Below, one piece after another: positions 1 to 61,095 of a DNA stretch of 64,000 bases (positions are counted from its first letter, which is position 1; each line of letters starts with the position of its first letter). The translations under genes were made by a program, and so were the position numbers. Below the pieces are notes generated by a model, which was not told the origin of the DNA, ran no database searches, and worked only from the letters and a program-made list of their open reading frames with translations. The stretch is from Hemibagrus wyckioides. Its lineage: Eukaryota > Chordata > Actinopteri > Siluriformes > Bagridae. The stretch is taken from assembly GCF_019097595.1 (NCBI RefSeq), contig NC_080714.1, forward strand, positions 9,125,259-9,189,258, written 5' to 3'.

Positions 1-288
1 CCGGTGTTTAGAATAATTCATAATCACACTCTCCGGTGTTTAGAATAATTCATAATCACACTCTCCGGTGTTTAGAATAATTCATAATCACACTCTCCGG
101 TGTTTAGAATAATTCATAATCACACTCTCCGGTGTTTAGAATAATTCATAATCACACTCTCCGGTGTTTAGAATAATTCATAATCACACTCTCCGGTGTT
201 TAGAATAATTCATAATCACACTCTCCGGTGTTTAGAATAATTCATAATCACACTCTCCGGTGTTTAGAATAATTCATAATCACACTCT
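1..288. repeat. Minisatellite, 32-bp unit, nine copies
   Basis: Nine nearly identical 32-bp units begin CCGGTGTTTAGAATAATTCA, and a partial tenth starts at 289. The array begins at the window edge, so its full length is unknown. It lies in the wnk2 intron downstream of exon 17. The unit is continuous with the dispersed repeat at 289-490. Confidence 0.97.
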
Positions 289-490
289 CCGGTGTCACCC
301 AAATGAGGATGAGGTTCCCTTTTGAGTCTGGTTCCTCTCAAGGTTTCTTCCTCATACCATCTAAGGGAGTTTTTCCTTGCCACAGTCACCTCAGGCTTGC
401 TCACTAGGAATGATTTTGTCCAACATCTAGGACTTTTGTACATATGTTTATGTTCTGTAAAGCTGCTTTGAGACAATGTCCATTAAAGAC
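289..490 (-). repeat. Dispersed repeat, family 1, copy a
   Basis: On the minus strand this reads as the same family found at 28880-29190 and 43805-44115. Shared stretches include CAAAGCAGCTTTACAGAA, GAGCAAGCCTGAGG, GGCAAGGAAAAACTCCCT and CATCCTCATTTGGGTGACA. Three independent copies make it a real interspersed family of a kind frequent in fish genomes; I cannot assign its class. Confidence 0.75.
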
Positions 491-994
491 ACATTCCATA
501 AATTATTCCTTACATCACAGTATTCATTTACACCTTCAACTTTTCAGGCAAAGAGCATCTCCACAAGGAGCATTAAAGCTTATTCTTAAGCATGAAGCAG
601 ACATTAGCATTTCATTCCTCTCTGCACACTTTGCTCATCAGCATTCCCTCCCTTGCCATAGGAAAAAAAATGCACTCTGGGGGAGGCTTAATAACTATAC
701 ATCAAAAGAGGTTGGCTCTTTAATCTTTAATGTCTGAAGGAAATGGTGAGTGCTAGCCGTCAGGCATTAAGCGATGAATCTCACTCGAAGACAGACAACA
801 TCCTCTAGGCACTCGGAGAATATTTAACAGTGTGTAAGGAAAACGATCGGGTCGCATTTCCTGATATTTTGTAGTAAATAGTTTTACAACTGGACATGTT
901 AATTATGTTAAGTAAACTGAAATAATTGCCCCGCAAATTAATTAGACATTAAATGATGCAAAAAGAGTCCATTTCTTCGTGGTTCTGGGCTCAC
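491..994. other. Intron 17 sequence, nothing recognised
   Basis: This part of the wnk2 intron downstream of exon 17 is AT-rich single-copy-looking sequence with no supported exon or repeat. Confidence 0.5.
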
Positions 995-49976
<48,982 letters not shown>

Positions 49977-50300
49977 GGTAATTGATCTTCTCCGCGTGGT
50001 GCTTCTTAACAATATTCGCCTCGATTCCAGTTCACGTGGAGAGGCGTCGTTTCCACCATGGAGGCGCAGCGGCCGAGTTCATGCAGCGTGCGCGCTCTGA
50101 CGCAGTTCACCATGGGACGATTTCGCACTCTGTACCGCGCAACGATATCCAGAATTAACAACTTGAATTGATCTGATAACGTACCAAAAATATCAACACC
50201 GAACGCCTTCTTGGTTATACTCCTGCAGCTGGCGTTGCTATCGCTTCGCTTACGCCGCCTGCGCAAAAATAAATGAGTGATAACTGACGTGCATTTGGTG
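49977..50300 (-). promoter_or_regulatory. wnk2: wnk2 5' leader and GC-rich promoter region
   Basis: The bases upstream of the wnk2 ATG, together with exon 1, are clearly richer in G+C and CpG than the AT-rich surroundings, as expected of a CpG-island promoter. No TATA box at a convincing position was seen and the transcription start cannot be fixed. The boundary at 50300 is approximate. Confidence 0.4.
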
Positions 50301-51602
50301 CAATTACAGCTGGACGTAGCTAGCTTAATTTAGGCAGGTGCGTACATGCACGCGCACAAGCTACAGCTAATGCCCAGTCAGCAAACACCGGCAAACGCTC
50401 GAGCTGCCTTCCTAAAGCTAATGAAATGAAAACGACGCCCAGAGTCTGCTCAGTTCAGCGACTCCAATTAAATGGCTTGTAATTACATCCGCGACAATGA
50501 AAGCAGCTAGTCGGCTACTAATCACCACAAATCAAACACCACTTCTGATGTCATCTTCCTCACAGCTGTTATCTGAAGTAACACCGTCGCTCTTTTCCCC
50601 GGAAAATCATCTCGACAGAACCGTAGACCACCATTTGCCTCGTCTTTTTTCCCCCTCCTTATAGAATAAGAAACGCTTTGCGGTATCTATGCGCTCCGTC
50701 TTACACAGAACGGTTCATTTATCCGAAACCGCGGCTTTTGCGTGTTCATTCAATATGTATAGAATGAAACACGGGTTTTTAGCGTCGCTGCTGTTCGGAA
50801 TCCCTCAAATTTTCTTACGCAAAAACCTTTTTATTTCTAGCCATAGGGTTTCACAGGCTACATCGCCTCCACGCCCATAGTAACGATGTGGCGGAGGAAT
50901 CCAATAGGAAAGCACGCTGCACGAGCCGCTCGGTGACAACAGGGCTGAGGCGGGAGATGGGAAACATTAACCTGTGCATGACTAGAGGGACATATGTGTT
51001 AAAAATACATAGCTGTGAATAGGGTGCGGCTGGATATGTAGCCTAGATTTCGGGGTATTTTTACACTTAGGTGTAAAAAAAAAAAAAAAAAAGTTTGTTT
51101 TTTTTCCCCTGTATAATGTATTCAATTTATTTATGACCCAGATATGAGAACAGAATATCTAAATAAAAAAAAAAGAAACATTAAAAGCTTTCTTCGATTT
51201 TTTAGAGTATTTATTTTAATTTGATTTTAATGTATTTATTTTAATTAATTATTTTAGTTTATTTTACATAACTTTTTAAACATTATGTTTTTAAATATTA
51301 CTACAGGAAAGATCATTTCTAATTTTATGGTCTATAAACAATCTAATATTTTTTGCATTAGCACTTAAACACTTATTTGTAATTTCACTCATACATCAAA
51401 CTCTGAAGCTATACTATGCATGTTAAAATACATTTTACCTCTATAATTCTACTTGGTTAGCTCCACCATTCAATCACTGTGTGGGATCAAAATACTGATA
51501 TGATGCTGCAATCTAGACATGTGAACTGAAGTAAATTTACCAGGATTAGTTTTAATAATTGTGGTTCTGTGAATACATGGTGGTAAGAATGACCAGGATA
51601 TA
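50301..51602. other. Intergenic sequence upstream of wnk2
   Basis: The sequence changes from mixed composition to strongly AT-rich after about 51000 (poly-A at 51076-51091). No gene supported. The part nearest wnk2 could hold promoter elements, but none was recognised. Confidence 0.4.
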
Positions 51603-52107
51603 CACCGATCAGCCACCTGTCTAATATTGTGTTAGTCCCGCTTTTTGCTGACCCGTCATGCACTGTGTATTCTGACACCTTTCTATCAGAACCAGCATTA
51701 ACTTTTTTCAGCAATTTGAGCAACAGTAGCTTGTCTGTTGGATCAGATCACACAGTCCAGCCTTCGCTCCCCACGTGCATCAATGAGCCTTGGCTACCCA
51801 TGACCCTGTCGCTGGGTGACCACTGTTCCTTCCCTGGACCATTTTTGATAGATACTGACCACTGCAGACCGGGAACACCCCACAAGAGCTGCAGTTTTGG
51901 AGATGCTCTGATCCAGTCGTCTAGCCATCACAATTTGGCCCTTGTCAAACTCGCTCAAATCCTTATGCTTGCCCATTTTTCCTGCTTCTAACACATCAAC
52001 TTTGAGGACAAAATGTTCACTTGCTCCCTAATATATCCCACCCACTAACAGGTGCCATGATCATTTACTTCACCTGTCAGTGTTCATAATGTTATGAATG
52101 ATCGGTG
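51603..52107 (-). mobile_element. Internally deleted Tc1-like element, family A (copy D)
   Basis: About 505 bp with TA duplications at 51601-51602 and 52108-52109. It keeps the DNA-binding coding part ([20 protein letters not shown], reverse orientation). The deletion fuses sequence at CACAGTGCA to GGGTCAG near the 3' end, the same junction as copy E at 58963-59496. Confidence 0.9.
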
Positions 52108-52337
52108 TACATACTTCTTATGGACTTTGGGACCACAGGCAGAACTAAGATTAAACTAATGTTTAACACTAACTGTAGACAGCTTATTTTTTTTAAAAAA
52201 TGTGGGTGATTCTATAATTGTGAGTACAATTGATTTCCATTGTGATAATTGTTTAATTTTTTTTTTGCTCAAATGTTATAATTCACTCATATTAAACCTA
52301 TAGACACTTATTGTGAGTGTATGTATGTATGTATGTA

Positions 52338-53436
52338 CACTATATTTCCAAAAGTTTTGGGACACCCCTCCAAATCATTGAATTCAGGTGTATAAAATGT
52401 GAAAGAATGGGTCACTCTCAGGAGCTCACCTATGCAATAAGTCCATTCATGAAATTTCACTACTAAAATATTCCACGGTCAAATGTTATTGGTTTTATAA
52501 CAAAGCAATGACAGCAATTGGCAACAACAGTAAATCAGCCACAAAGTGGTAGGCCACATAAAATCACAGTCACAGAGCCAGTGAGTCAGTGCATGCTAAG
52601 GTGTACAGTGCACAGAAGTTGCCAACTCAAAACTTTGTGTGGCCTTCAGAGTAGCTCAGGACCAGTGCACAGAGAGCTTCATGGAATGGGTTTTCATGGC
52701 CAAGCAGCTGCATCCAAGCCTTACATCACCAAGTGCAATGCAAAGCGTCAGTTGCAGTGGTGTAAAGCATGCCTCCACTGGACTCTAGAGCAGTGGAGAA
52801 GTGTTCTCTGGAGCGACAAATCATGCTTCTTTGTCTGGAAATCTGATGGACGAGTCTGGGTTCGGCGGTTGCCAGGAGAACGGTAATTGGCTGACTGCAT
52901 TGTGGCAAGTGTAAAGTTTGGTGGAGGGGGGATTATGGTGTGGGGTTGTTTTTCAGGAGCTGGGCTTGGCCCCTTAGTTCCAGTGAAAGGAACACTTAAT
53001 GCTTCAGCATACCAAGACATTTTGGGCAATTTCATGCTCCCAACTTTGTGGGAACAGTTTGGGGATGGTTCCTTCCTCTTCCAACATGACTGTGCACCAG
53101 TGCACAAAGCAAGGTCCATAAAGACATGGATGACCGAGTTTGGTGTGGAGGAACTTGACTGGCCTGCACAGAGTCCTGAGCTCAACCCGATAGAACACTT
53201 TTGGGATGAATTAGAGCGGAGACTGCGAGCCAGACCTTCTTGTCCAACATCAGTGTGTGACCTCACAAATGCACTTCTAGTGGAATGGTCAAAAATTGTG
53301 GAAAGCCTTCTCAGAAGAGTTGAAGCTGTTATGTCTGCAAAGGGCAGCCAGTTCCATATTAAACCCTATGGAATAAGAATGGGACGTCACTAAATTTCGT
53401 GTGCATGTAAAGGCAGGTGTCCCAAAAGTAGCATAT
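52338..53436 (+). mobile_element. Tc1-like element, family B subfamily, decayed
   Basis: The left terminal repeat is CACTATATTTCCAAAAGTTT with TA before it. The right end is truncated after AGGCAGGTGTCCCAAAAGTA. The body is nearly full length. It belongs to the subfamily of the fold-back element at 48203, not to that of the intact element at 7899. Confidence 0.85.
52405..53393 (+). pseudogene. Tc1 transposase pseudogene
   Basis: The N-terminal part (from ATGGGTCACTCTCAGGAGCT) is shortened and frame-shifted. Then come two abutting open pieces, 52518-52886 ([20 protein letters not shown]) and 52887-53393 ([46 protein letters not shown]), separated by a stop. The first acidic residue is in WSDKS, so the usual WSDES is changed. 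It is clearly inactive. Confidence 0.88.
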
Positions 53437-54397
53437 ATGTATGTATGTGGCTTGTCGCTAAGCCTGTCAGTGGACTTGACAAGCTAAGACAGGTTAGTTA
53501 CAATCTACTGAGTAACTACTTTTTTTTTTAAAGATTAATATAGGAAAATATATCATATGTTTTTGCTTTTAACAACTTAGAACATGGGACCTTGGTTAAA
53601 AACTTTGTTTGTGATAAAAAATATTGAACCAGGTTTTATTTTTGCCAATGTATTACCTGTTAGACTGACCAGATTGGCGGTGATTGATAGTTCTCTAACT
53701 CTGCACATAAGGCATAGGGCACCATAAGGCATGAACTGGGAGCAAACCCGGTTGACAAGACCAACACCTTATCACTTGGCTGTCATTCCACTGCCTGCAG
53801 ATTTTGTTGATATGCAACTGAACAAGACAATGAATGAATAAGTTTTGGCAGCAAACACCATATACAAGATTATAAGATTATAAGATTATTAACCTTGTTT
53901 AGACATGCCATAAGACAACATTATGAACCAAATATAGCACAGAAAATACCTGGGGTGATGCTATCAGTTAAAGAGCTAAGATACAAACAAGGTATCTTCA
54001 GGACTGGGGATTACATATTTCTAACTTGTACATGCCATAACATTGACCAATTGTACACACAATTTCTGTCAGCCAAAATTCGCAAGTGGAGATCGATGTC
54101 CACTCAGCACATAGTATGGCGTGATTGTCAGAAGTCATAGATTTTGCGGTAGCTCCAGACAAACAAAGGTCCTGTTGGTTGGCATAAATTCTAAAGCTTT
54201 CCCTGGCATTCCCTAACAGACATGGTGTCATAGAAGCTTCCGTAGTTGATCACGCCCAAAGCGATTCAAGGTCATGAAACACCAAACCAAGTTAGAACCA
54301 CTGACCTGATACCACTGACACAGTTATGACAGTGTGTTACTATTCAAGCTCACTGTATCTCTGTGGGACTGAAGAGGTGTGGTCTACTGAACACACC
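53437..54397. other. Intergenic, unrecognised sequence
   Basis: No supported gene. An 81-codon frame at 53895-54140 has no recognisable family. Confidence 0.4.
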
Positions 54398-54602
54398 CGT
54401 GGTAGCTCAAGTGGTTAAGGCTCTGGGTTGTTGATTGGGATTCAAGCACTGTCAAGCTGCCACTGTTGGGCCCTTGAGCAAGGCCCCCCCCCCAGCTCCA
54501 GGGGTGCTGCATCATGGCTGACCCTGAGCTCTGACCCCAACCCTCCAAGGATGGGATATGCAGAGAAAGAATTTCACTGTGCAGTAATGTATATGTAACA
54601 AA
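54398..54602 (+). repeat. tRNA-derived SINE-like repeat, copy 3
   Basis: Begins GGTAGCTCAAGTGGTTAAGG with a B-box-like GGGATTCAAGCACT; then GGCCCTTGAGCAAGGCCCCC and GGGATATGCAGAGAAAGAAT. Same family as 34110, 40046 and 60434. Confidence 0.75.
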
Positions 54603-55364
54603 TATGGGGTACTTAGCTCAGTATAAAAATCATGCATGCAAAAAATTTCATGAGATTTGGATTTCATTTTGCTTGTTCATAAAACAACAATACAATACAA
54701 TCCAATATCAGTCTAAAGTTTTAAGAAGTGAATGCACATTTTTTAGGCCTGTTTCACAATATAATAAAAAAAAACAACCCACATACAATTCTCTCCTATT
54801 TGGGTTTTTCACATTGGTGAAACTACACAATTTTAAAAAAGCAACCAACCTTGACTAAATTTGTTGTGTTTGGCTGATTGTCAGCAGCAGGGTAAATCAA
54901 CGAGGACAAACGACTGCAAATAATATTGAATACTGCAGCAAAAGCTTAGCTACTCATTATTAAAATTGGAAGAATATTCTCAGAGGATTTGTGATTTTTC
55001 CACAGAAGAAAGACAAAAAGAAAAGAAATGAAAAGAAATGACCCAAAATCCAAAAAGTCTCCAGATTTAATTGTCATGCATATGTTTTTGTATAAGCCTT
55101 TGCCTTATAACTGCTCATAGAGAAGCATCACAGAGACAAAGCAGGATAAAATATTAGTTTGGTGATCACAGCACTGGACAATCTATCGGTACCGTCCCAT
55201 ACCCAAGCTTAGAAAGGAAACCAAGCAATATTTTACATTCCAAATTTTTTTTTACCATCTCTGAAAAAAACTGGAAAAAGTCATGTCTATCAGGTTACCA
55301 CACATTTTCTCTGACAGTAATATACTACAGTCACCTTATTATATTTTGGTGATTGATGAAACTG
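54603..55364. other. Intergenic, unrecognised sequence
   Basis: AT-rich sequence with no supported gene or repeat family. Confidence 0.4.
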
Positions 55365-55812
55365 CACTATAGAGTCAAAAGTATGTGGACACTTGCTCAT
55401 GAGCCCTGAAGAATATGTGGGCTTTCCCCATATTTTTTTTCTAGACTGATTGTCTAGAATGTCTTCGTATGCTATAAAATTATGACTTCCTTTCACTAGA
55501 ACTAAGGTGCCTAATTTTGGTCCATCATGAGAATGCCTCTCAGTGCAAAGTGAGCAAGAAGAAGAAGAAGAAGAAGAAGAAGAAGAAGACAGTTTGCTAA
55601 GGTTGGTTTGGAAGCACACAAGTGACAATAACCTCATCGAAAAACATGGCTCCACACCAGGCCTCTTTGCCTGACATCAGTGCCAATGTTCTTGTGGGTT
55701 AATGGGCCCAAGCAAAATATTGTCGAAAGTCTGCCCAGAAGAGTGCAGGCTGTTATAGCAGCAAATGTCTTCATAATAGAATGTTCAACAAGCAGGTATG
55801 GGCCATATAGTT
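55365..55812. mobile_element. Degraded Tc1-derived element, with a GAA run
   Basis: The left end is CACTATAGAGTCAAAAGTAT then GTGGACAC; the right end is GGGCCATATAG. Internal pieces are transposase-derived: antisense near 55450-55550, sense near 55640-55770 (GTCTGCCCAGAAGAGTGCAG). A pure GAA run (55556-55588) interrupts it. No coding capacity. Confidence 0.6.
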
Positions 55813-56502
55813 AAATTTTAAAGCCTCTCATAAAATGTGTAGAATCCACATTTTCATGAATCCACATTTTCATGTAGAAGTATAAAGTATTATATTTAGA
55901 TCATATGAACTGCTATGTTTCTCGCTGGAATAATTCTCTTTATGAGGCCCAGATATCAACTTTGCATCATAAGGTGCAACAATTACAAACTAAAGGATCT
56001 ACATTTCCACAGTGCTGAATTTTATAAGAATAGTTTATGTATAGAGTACATTTAAATCGTTCTAAAAAAACAAAAGGTAAAAAAATATATAAGTAAAATT
56101 AAAAAATCTAATTATGGCAATCAGATGTTCAGATTGGCACCTAATATGATATGTTCTGATGTTTTGGAGATTTTTCAGGTTGTCCTGTTGTAATGCACGT
56201 GTTCATTCTCAGCCAACGTCAAAGCTTGTTGCTAGTTCATAGCAATAGAGATTAAGTATGTTACTGGTTCATCAATACTGATACAGCCTGGATTTCTGGG
56301 GCATGTGGGTGTTTCTCTTTTCACAGCTTCCAGTCTCTCCCCAGTCTCAGGAGTGACCTGACCCTCCTGTGTGTCTGATGCTGTTGGTGTGCTGATCCTG
56401 ACTTCCATGGTGATTGTTCCAAGCTAGAGTCATATCCCACCACAGAGAATAAGAGGTGTTTGATGAAAGTGTGTGGTTATAATGTACAGTTAATGTGTCT
56501 GG
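55813..56502. other. Likely susd3 3' untranslated region and flank
   Basis: This follows the susd3 stop on the minus strand. No clear AATAAA-type signal, repeat family or other gene was recognised. Confidence 0.35.
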
Positions 56503-56593
56503 TTAAACACAGGGTAGTGGGGCAGGCATTTGTCCCAGAGTATCCTGCGAGTGATGGACGATTACAGGATCGGGGTAGTTTTTCCGATGACCC
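56503..56593 (-). CDS. susd3: susd3 last coding exon and stop
   Basis: The exon is 91 nt, from TTCTTAG|GGGTCATC. It encodes [20 protein letters not shown] and QMPAPLPCV, then TAA at 56505-56503. It starts in the phase left by the previous exon. No canonical polyadenylation signal was recognised in the few hundred bases beyond it. Confidence 0.78.
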
Positions 56594-58763
56594 CTAAGAA
56601 ACAGAGAGATACACTTAATGAGAGCTGGTCTGATTGTTATAGTATTGCTAGCAAAATTGTCGTTGTATCTACTATAGTATTTGTGTATGGTTTGTTGCAA
56701 ATGTGAAAGGCTAAATGCTAGGTACAGACGGAGTACCTTGGATGTTGCTCTTGTCTATTGCTGCTGTTGTTGTTGCCATTATGAGCATAGAAAGATTGTC
56801 TCTGTTCCTCTTCATTTAAGTGGTGCCAAAGTCTAGCAGATGCCTCTGCCCTTTCCCTATAAACATACAGAACAAGATGTATGTAGTTGGTATAAAACAT
56901 CTCCACACCACTGTTAACATTTTTTATTTTTCATAAAAGGTTTTTACAATGCAATAAATCAAACAAACATCAATCATACTAGATCTTTTCGCCCCTTTTA
57001 TTGTCATGGAGAAACCAACAAAATTGTATGTAAACCTCACAATCTGTTTAAGAGGCTGACCTAAAAAAAAAAAAAAGGACTGTTCATGCAAATGACCTGT
57101 CTAAAGCCCTGACTCAAAACAGTCCAACCGGCAGCTACAGGAAACAAGTGGTGGAGGCTGTGACTGCTAGTTCTACTAATGAAAAGGGTTTTGATTATCT
57201 TCTTAGCCTGGGCTTTGAATTATTAATGAAAGACTTCAATTAAGAGCTCTCTGTTATATTAGTTTGGACAGAATGTGTGTATTAATGTGACTTGATCTCA
57301 ATCTCTTAAATTTTTCTTATTAATGATATAGTGACATTTTAAGGAACCATGTGCTTGTGATTTTATTCCCACACTGTAGAATAAAGCAAATGAGGCCATG
57401 GAAATTTCTGTCCAATTGAATGAGATGGGTTTATGTCCTTTCAATAATCTGTTTATTAAAAAAAATGGGTCCAATTAGTTTTACGAATCAGAATCTCTGT
57501 GTGTTTGGGTCCCGATAAACCCCAAAAAATGATGATCAATGGGCTGAGCATCAGACTAACTTTTGAGGCAGATAAAGGTATTAACTGATGAAGAACACAC
57601 ACACACACACAGTAAAAACAGGTCAAATTGTTGATGAATCTTTTAATTCTTGTATTATTCCCAAACAATGGCCTCTGATATTGATACAATGAGTAAATAG
57701 CTAAAGGTTTTTTTTACTATATATCTGTTCGTTTGTTTTTATATCTTTCATTTTTCCTGAATGTTGGGCAAATAGGAAATGGTAATTATTCAAACTTAAA
57801 CACTAACAACTGTGATTGAAAATAGAATATAATACTGTTAATAAATTAAAGAGAATCTCTAAAACCATGCTCCAAAATCTAGAGGAAAGCATGTGAAATG
57901 TATTTCACAAGAAAATGGATGACCACTAATTCTACTTAATACTATTCATTATATCAGACTCATTATGGATTTAATGTTGTTATAAAGGTTCCAGGGTTTG
58001 GTTGTCTACCTCTTGTTCATATGCATGTTTTTGCACAGGTATTAACGGCTTGTGTGGAACAGATTGGGTGGCAGCATCTCTACCTGACCAAATCTGGCCA
58101 GGGGAGCTGATCAGGTAACTACAGAGGAAAAGGTTTGGATATTCATGGATAAATAACATGTGCTGTGTGATACGTGGATATTCTTCATATAGAAGTTGAT
58201 CCAATCTCTAAAGATTGGACTCACAGGGCCCTAACAATAGCACATAATAGCCACTTTAAATATAAGGTAATAAATCTTCTCCTGAATCATGTCGATTTTG
58301 TATGTACGTGTTAGGCAAATTTGTACGAATTAGGATTGTGGGCAGGGTGCAATCCCCCCCACCCCCACAACCACCACCACCACCCCGTGCTTCTGTTCCC
58401 TTTTCTCACCTTTCTGCTCGTCTTATTTCCTCTTTCTTCAAACGGGTCAGCAGCCATGAAGTGATGAATATTATGCTCATAAACAGTATGATGGCTGTGC
58501 TGATAATGGACAGAAGCAAAGCCAGACGGAAGCCTTCTACATGCGTGACAGCTAATAGGAGAAGAGATATTTAGGAAAATATTAAAATAGGAGACGAGAA
58601 TAGAGAAAACATGAAAAAAGAAGATGTATCATTCACATTTTTACAATTTCCTAAAAAAATACTACTGTTAATAACAATTAAATATTTTGTGCCCTTTGTG
58701 AAGAAAATATAACAGAGAAAATAACTACATTTAAATTAATAATCATTTTTATACTACTACTAC

Positions 58764-58805
<42 letters not shown>

Positions 58806-60298
58806 CATTGGATGCTAATTTTAATATTTATTTTGTATTGTAAACAAAATTCATGTAGCTGAGGAGCTCAGACTTTGCAGTTCCTATTTCATCTCAGCTA
58901 AGTATCTCTAGGTTTCCTTGCTAATTAAGAATTTACCAGGCTTAGCTTTTGCTACCTATATACACTAATCAGGCATAACATTATGAGCACTGCCAGGTGA
59001 ATTGAATAACACTGATTATCTCCTCATCATGGCACCTGTTAGTGGGTGGGATATATTAGGCAGCAAGTTTGTCCTCAAAGTTGATGTATTAGAAGCAGGA
59101 AAAATGGACAAGTGTAAGGATTTGAGCGAGTTTGACAAGGGCCAAATTGTGATGGCTAGACGACTGGATCAGAGCATCTCCAAAACTGCAGCTCTTGTGG
59201 GGTGTTCCCGGTCTGCAGTGGTCAGTATCTATCAAAAGTATTCCAAGGAAGGAACCGCTGTGAACAGGGTCACAGGTGGCCAAAGCTCCTTGATGCACGT
59301 GGGGAGAGAAGGCTGACCCGTGTGATCCGATCCAACAGACGAGCTACTGTTGCTCAAATTGCTGAAGAAGTTAACGCTGGCTCTGATAGAAAGGTATCAG
59401 AATACACAGTGCAGGATGGGTCAGGGCTGTTTTGGCAGCAAAAGGGGGACCAACACAATATTAGGCCGGTGGTCATAATGTTACGCCTGATCAGTGTATG
59501 TGCTGTTTATACACTCACAATCCATACAATACACAATACTGAGTAAGTACTCTGACATTACTGAGGTCTGATTGTGTGCATCAAAACAGACAGACAAAAA
59601 AAAAAAGAATAACAGAGTTATATCAAATATTTATGTATAAAGCAGTGGCAAACTACTCCGGTAATCTTATAGCCTCTTATGTGCTTTCTTGTGTGTTGCT
59701 GCACTCGCACAAACAACTAACAACCTTCCATAGACTACATAAGTATAGAAGTACAGAGAATGGTTTAAAATAGCCAGGTAGGAAAAGATCCTAAAGTTGT
59801 TAATACCTCAAATATTATAAAGCTGCAATAGAATGAACTGATACTGTCTAATACTTTACTAATAACATAGTAAAGTAACATAAATTCATGAGATGTTGAT
59901 TCAGGTGACTCTGTTTTTTAGAACGTAAAATATATAAATAGGGAATAATTGGTAATACTGGAACAAGTGACCTTTTTCAGGAGGAGTTATCTTACCCACT
60001 AATCAGCAGTGACCTTCCTTTTACTCAAAGGTGATTTATTACCATTACAGTTAACACTCTTCATAATTATCCTAAGTGTGCAGTGTCATGACTTGTGTGT
60101 GTGTCTTACATTTACAGACAGCGATACCCCCACTCCATTCTGTGATGTTGTTTTCCTGCACGCAGGTAATCCGGCCACCGCTGATGGCACGATGATTAAG
60201 AGGGCAGATCAGTGTTATCACTGTGCCCACACTGGTCCCATTCCCAGCCACTAGTTTAAATGTCCCCAGTTGTGGAGAAGGCATGGGAGTGCACTGAC
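56503..60298 (-). CDS. susd3: susd3, sushi domain-containing protein 3 (last four exons; 5' end missing)
   Basis: Four exons with matching phases encode 179 residues plus a partial codon and a stop. They give one sushi (CCP) domain, a membrane helix and a cytoplasmic tail of about 90 residues. SUSD3 is a small single-pass membrane protein, linked in human cells to oestrogen-dependent migration. Family evidence: [17 protein letters not shown] and EWSGG-AVCK match human SUSD3 GNGASVGTVLMFRCPSNH and EWSSGSPVCK; the helix and [10 protein letters not shown] (human QLWSQLKDED) also match. The gene ends about 6.5 kb upstream of the wnk2 start on the same strand. The first exon was not found up to 64000 and is probably outside the window. 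Confidence 0.88.
56737..56856 (-). CDS. susd3: susd3 cytoplasmic tail exon
   Basis: The exon is 120 nt, from TTATAG|GGAAAGG to CCAAG|GTACTC. It encodes [20 protein letters not shown], then [19 protein letters not shown]. The [11 protein letters not shown] segment corresponds to AQLWSQLKDED in human SUSD3. An Asn-rich stretch (NGNNNSSN) follows. Phases fit both neighbours. Confidence 0.84.
56857..58409. other. susd3: susd3 intron, nothing recognised
   Basis: AT-rich intron between the membrane-helix and tail exons, with a short CA run (57596-57611) and a CCA-rich tract (58351-58386). Confidence 0.5.
58410..58551 (-). CDS. susd3: susd3 transmembrane exon
   Basis: The exon is 142 nt, from CTATTAG|CTGTCACG to GAAAG|GTGAGA. 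It encodes [20 protein letters not shown], then [20 protein letters not shown] and EIRRAE. About 24 hydrophobic residues form one membrane helix followed by a basic stop-transfer stretch, which places the C-terminus in the cytoplasm. The order and style match the human SUSD3 helix. Confidence 0.88.
58757..58806. repeat. TTA microsatellite
   Basis: About 15 TTA units in the susd3 intron after the sushi exon. Confidence 0.95.
58963..59496 (+). mobile_element. Internally deleted Tc1-like element, family A (copy E)
   Basis: About 534 bp, starting CACTAATCAGGCATAACATT, with TA at 58961-58962 and 59497-59498. It keeps the DNA-binding coding part ([40 protein letters not shown]). The rest is deleted at the same junction as copy D. 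It lies in the susd3 intron, opposite to that gene. Confidence 0.9.
59499..60109. other. susd3: susd3 intron, nothing recognised
   Basis: AT-rich intron sequence before (on the gene strand, after) the sushi exon. No other feature supported. Confidence 0.45.
60110..60298 (-). CDS. susd3: susd3 sushi-domain exon
   Basis: The exon is 189 nt, from CTCTAG|GTCAGTGC to TGTAAAT|GTAAGA. It encodes [19 protein letters not shown], then [20 protein letters not shown] and [22 protein letters not shown]. The four cysteines and the Trp near the end are the CCP signature: paired 1-3 and 2-4, extracellular. NGT and NIT are possible N-glycosylation sites. The first two bases complete a codon from an unseen upstream exon. 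Confidence 0.9.
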
Positions 60299-60433
60299 CT
60301 AGAGAACGACACACAGATCAAAACTGAATGGATACACTGAACAGAGCTGTCATTTCCTGAAAATCATAAACCGCAGTTAAAAGGTTTTGAATAGACATAA
60401 CAGACAGCATATATCTGAAAATTAAAAAAAAAA

Positions 60434-60625
60434 AAAGTTCAGGATGTGGTAGCTTAGTGGTTAAGGTGTTGGGCTACTGAGCTGAAGGTTGTGACTTTGT
60501 ATACCAGGTCCAACAAGCTGGGCCCATGAGAAAGGCCCTTAAATATTCAGTTGGAAAAAATCCGATAAAGTCGCTCCGGATTACGGCGTCTACCAAATGC
60601 CAGAAATTGAAATGTAATTGTCAAG
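60434..60625 (+). repeat. tRNA-derived SINE-like repeat, copy 4 (diverged)
   Basis: Begins TGTGGTAGCTTAGTGGTTAA then GGTGTTGGGCTACTGA; ends GGCGTCTACCAAATGCC. It is a more diverged or different subfamily from the other three copies. Confidence 0.6.
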
Positions 60626-60814
60626 GTCTTCAAAAGAGTGATTTAAAGTGATTGCTACCATAAATTTCAATTCACACTAGGAAAGCAGATATTAGATATT
60701 CTAATTATTCTAATTATTAAAAGCAACGAAAGAAAAAAACCCCCACACATTTAATAAAGTATTCAAATTCAAGAACAAGAGAGGGGCTGTGTAGCTCGGT
60801 TCCTGCCATGTTTG

Positions 60815-61095
60815 CGTATGTGTGTGTGTGTGTATGTGTATGTGTGTGGGTGTGGGTGTGGGTATGGGTGTGGGTGTGTTCTTCCCGTGCCTTGGGTTTC
60901 CGCTGAGTGCTTTGGTTTCCTCTCTGTAAAAAGAAATTCATTGTAGGCTGACTGGTATCTTTAATTATCCGTAGTGTCTGAATGTGTGTGTGATTGTGCC
61001 CTGAGATAGACTGGCATCCTGTCCTGAGTGCCCCAGTCTCCTGGGATAGCCTCTAGGTTCCCTGCAACCCAGTAAGATAAGCGGTGTAGAGAATG
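60815..61095 (-). repeat. GT tract and dispersed fish repeat
   Basis: A GT/GGGT tract (60815-60880) leads into GTTTCCGCTGAGTGCTTTGG, GTGCCCTGAGATAGACTGGC, CTCCTGGGATAGCCTCTAGG and AGATAAGCGGTGTAGAGAAT. This is the reverse-oriented relative of the repeat at 29459-29700. Confidence 0.6.

Noticed and set aside
1..295. Evenly spaced 32-bp repeats resembling a CRISPR array
   Set aside because: There are no unique spacers; the units are directly adjacent, and the setting is a vertebrate intron.
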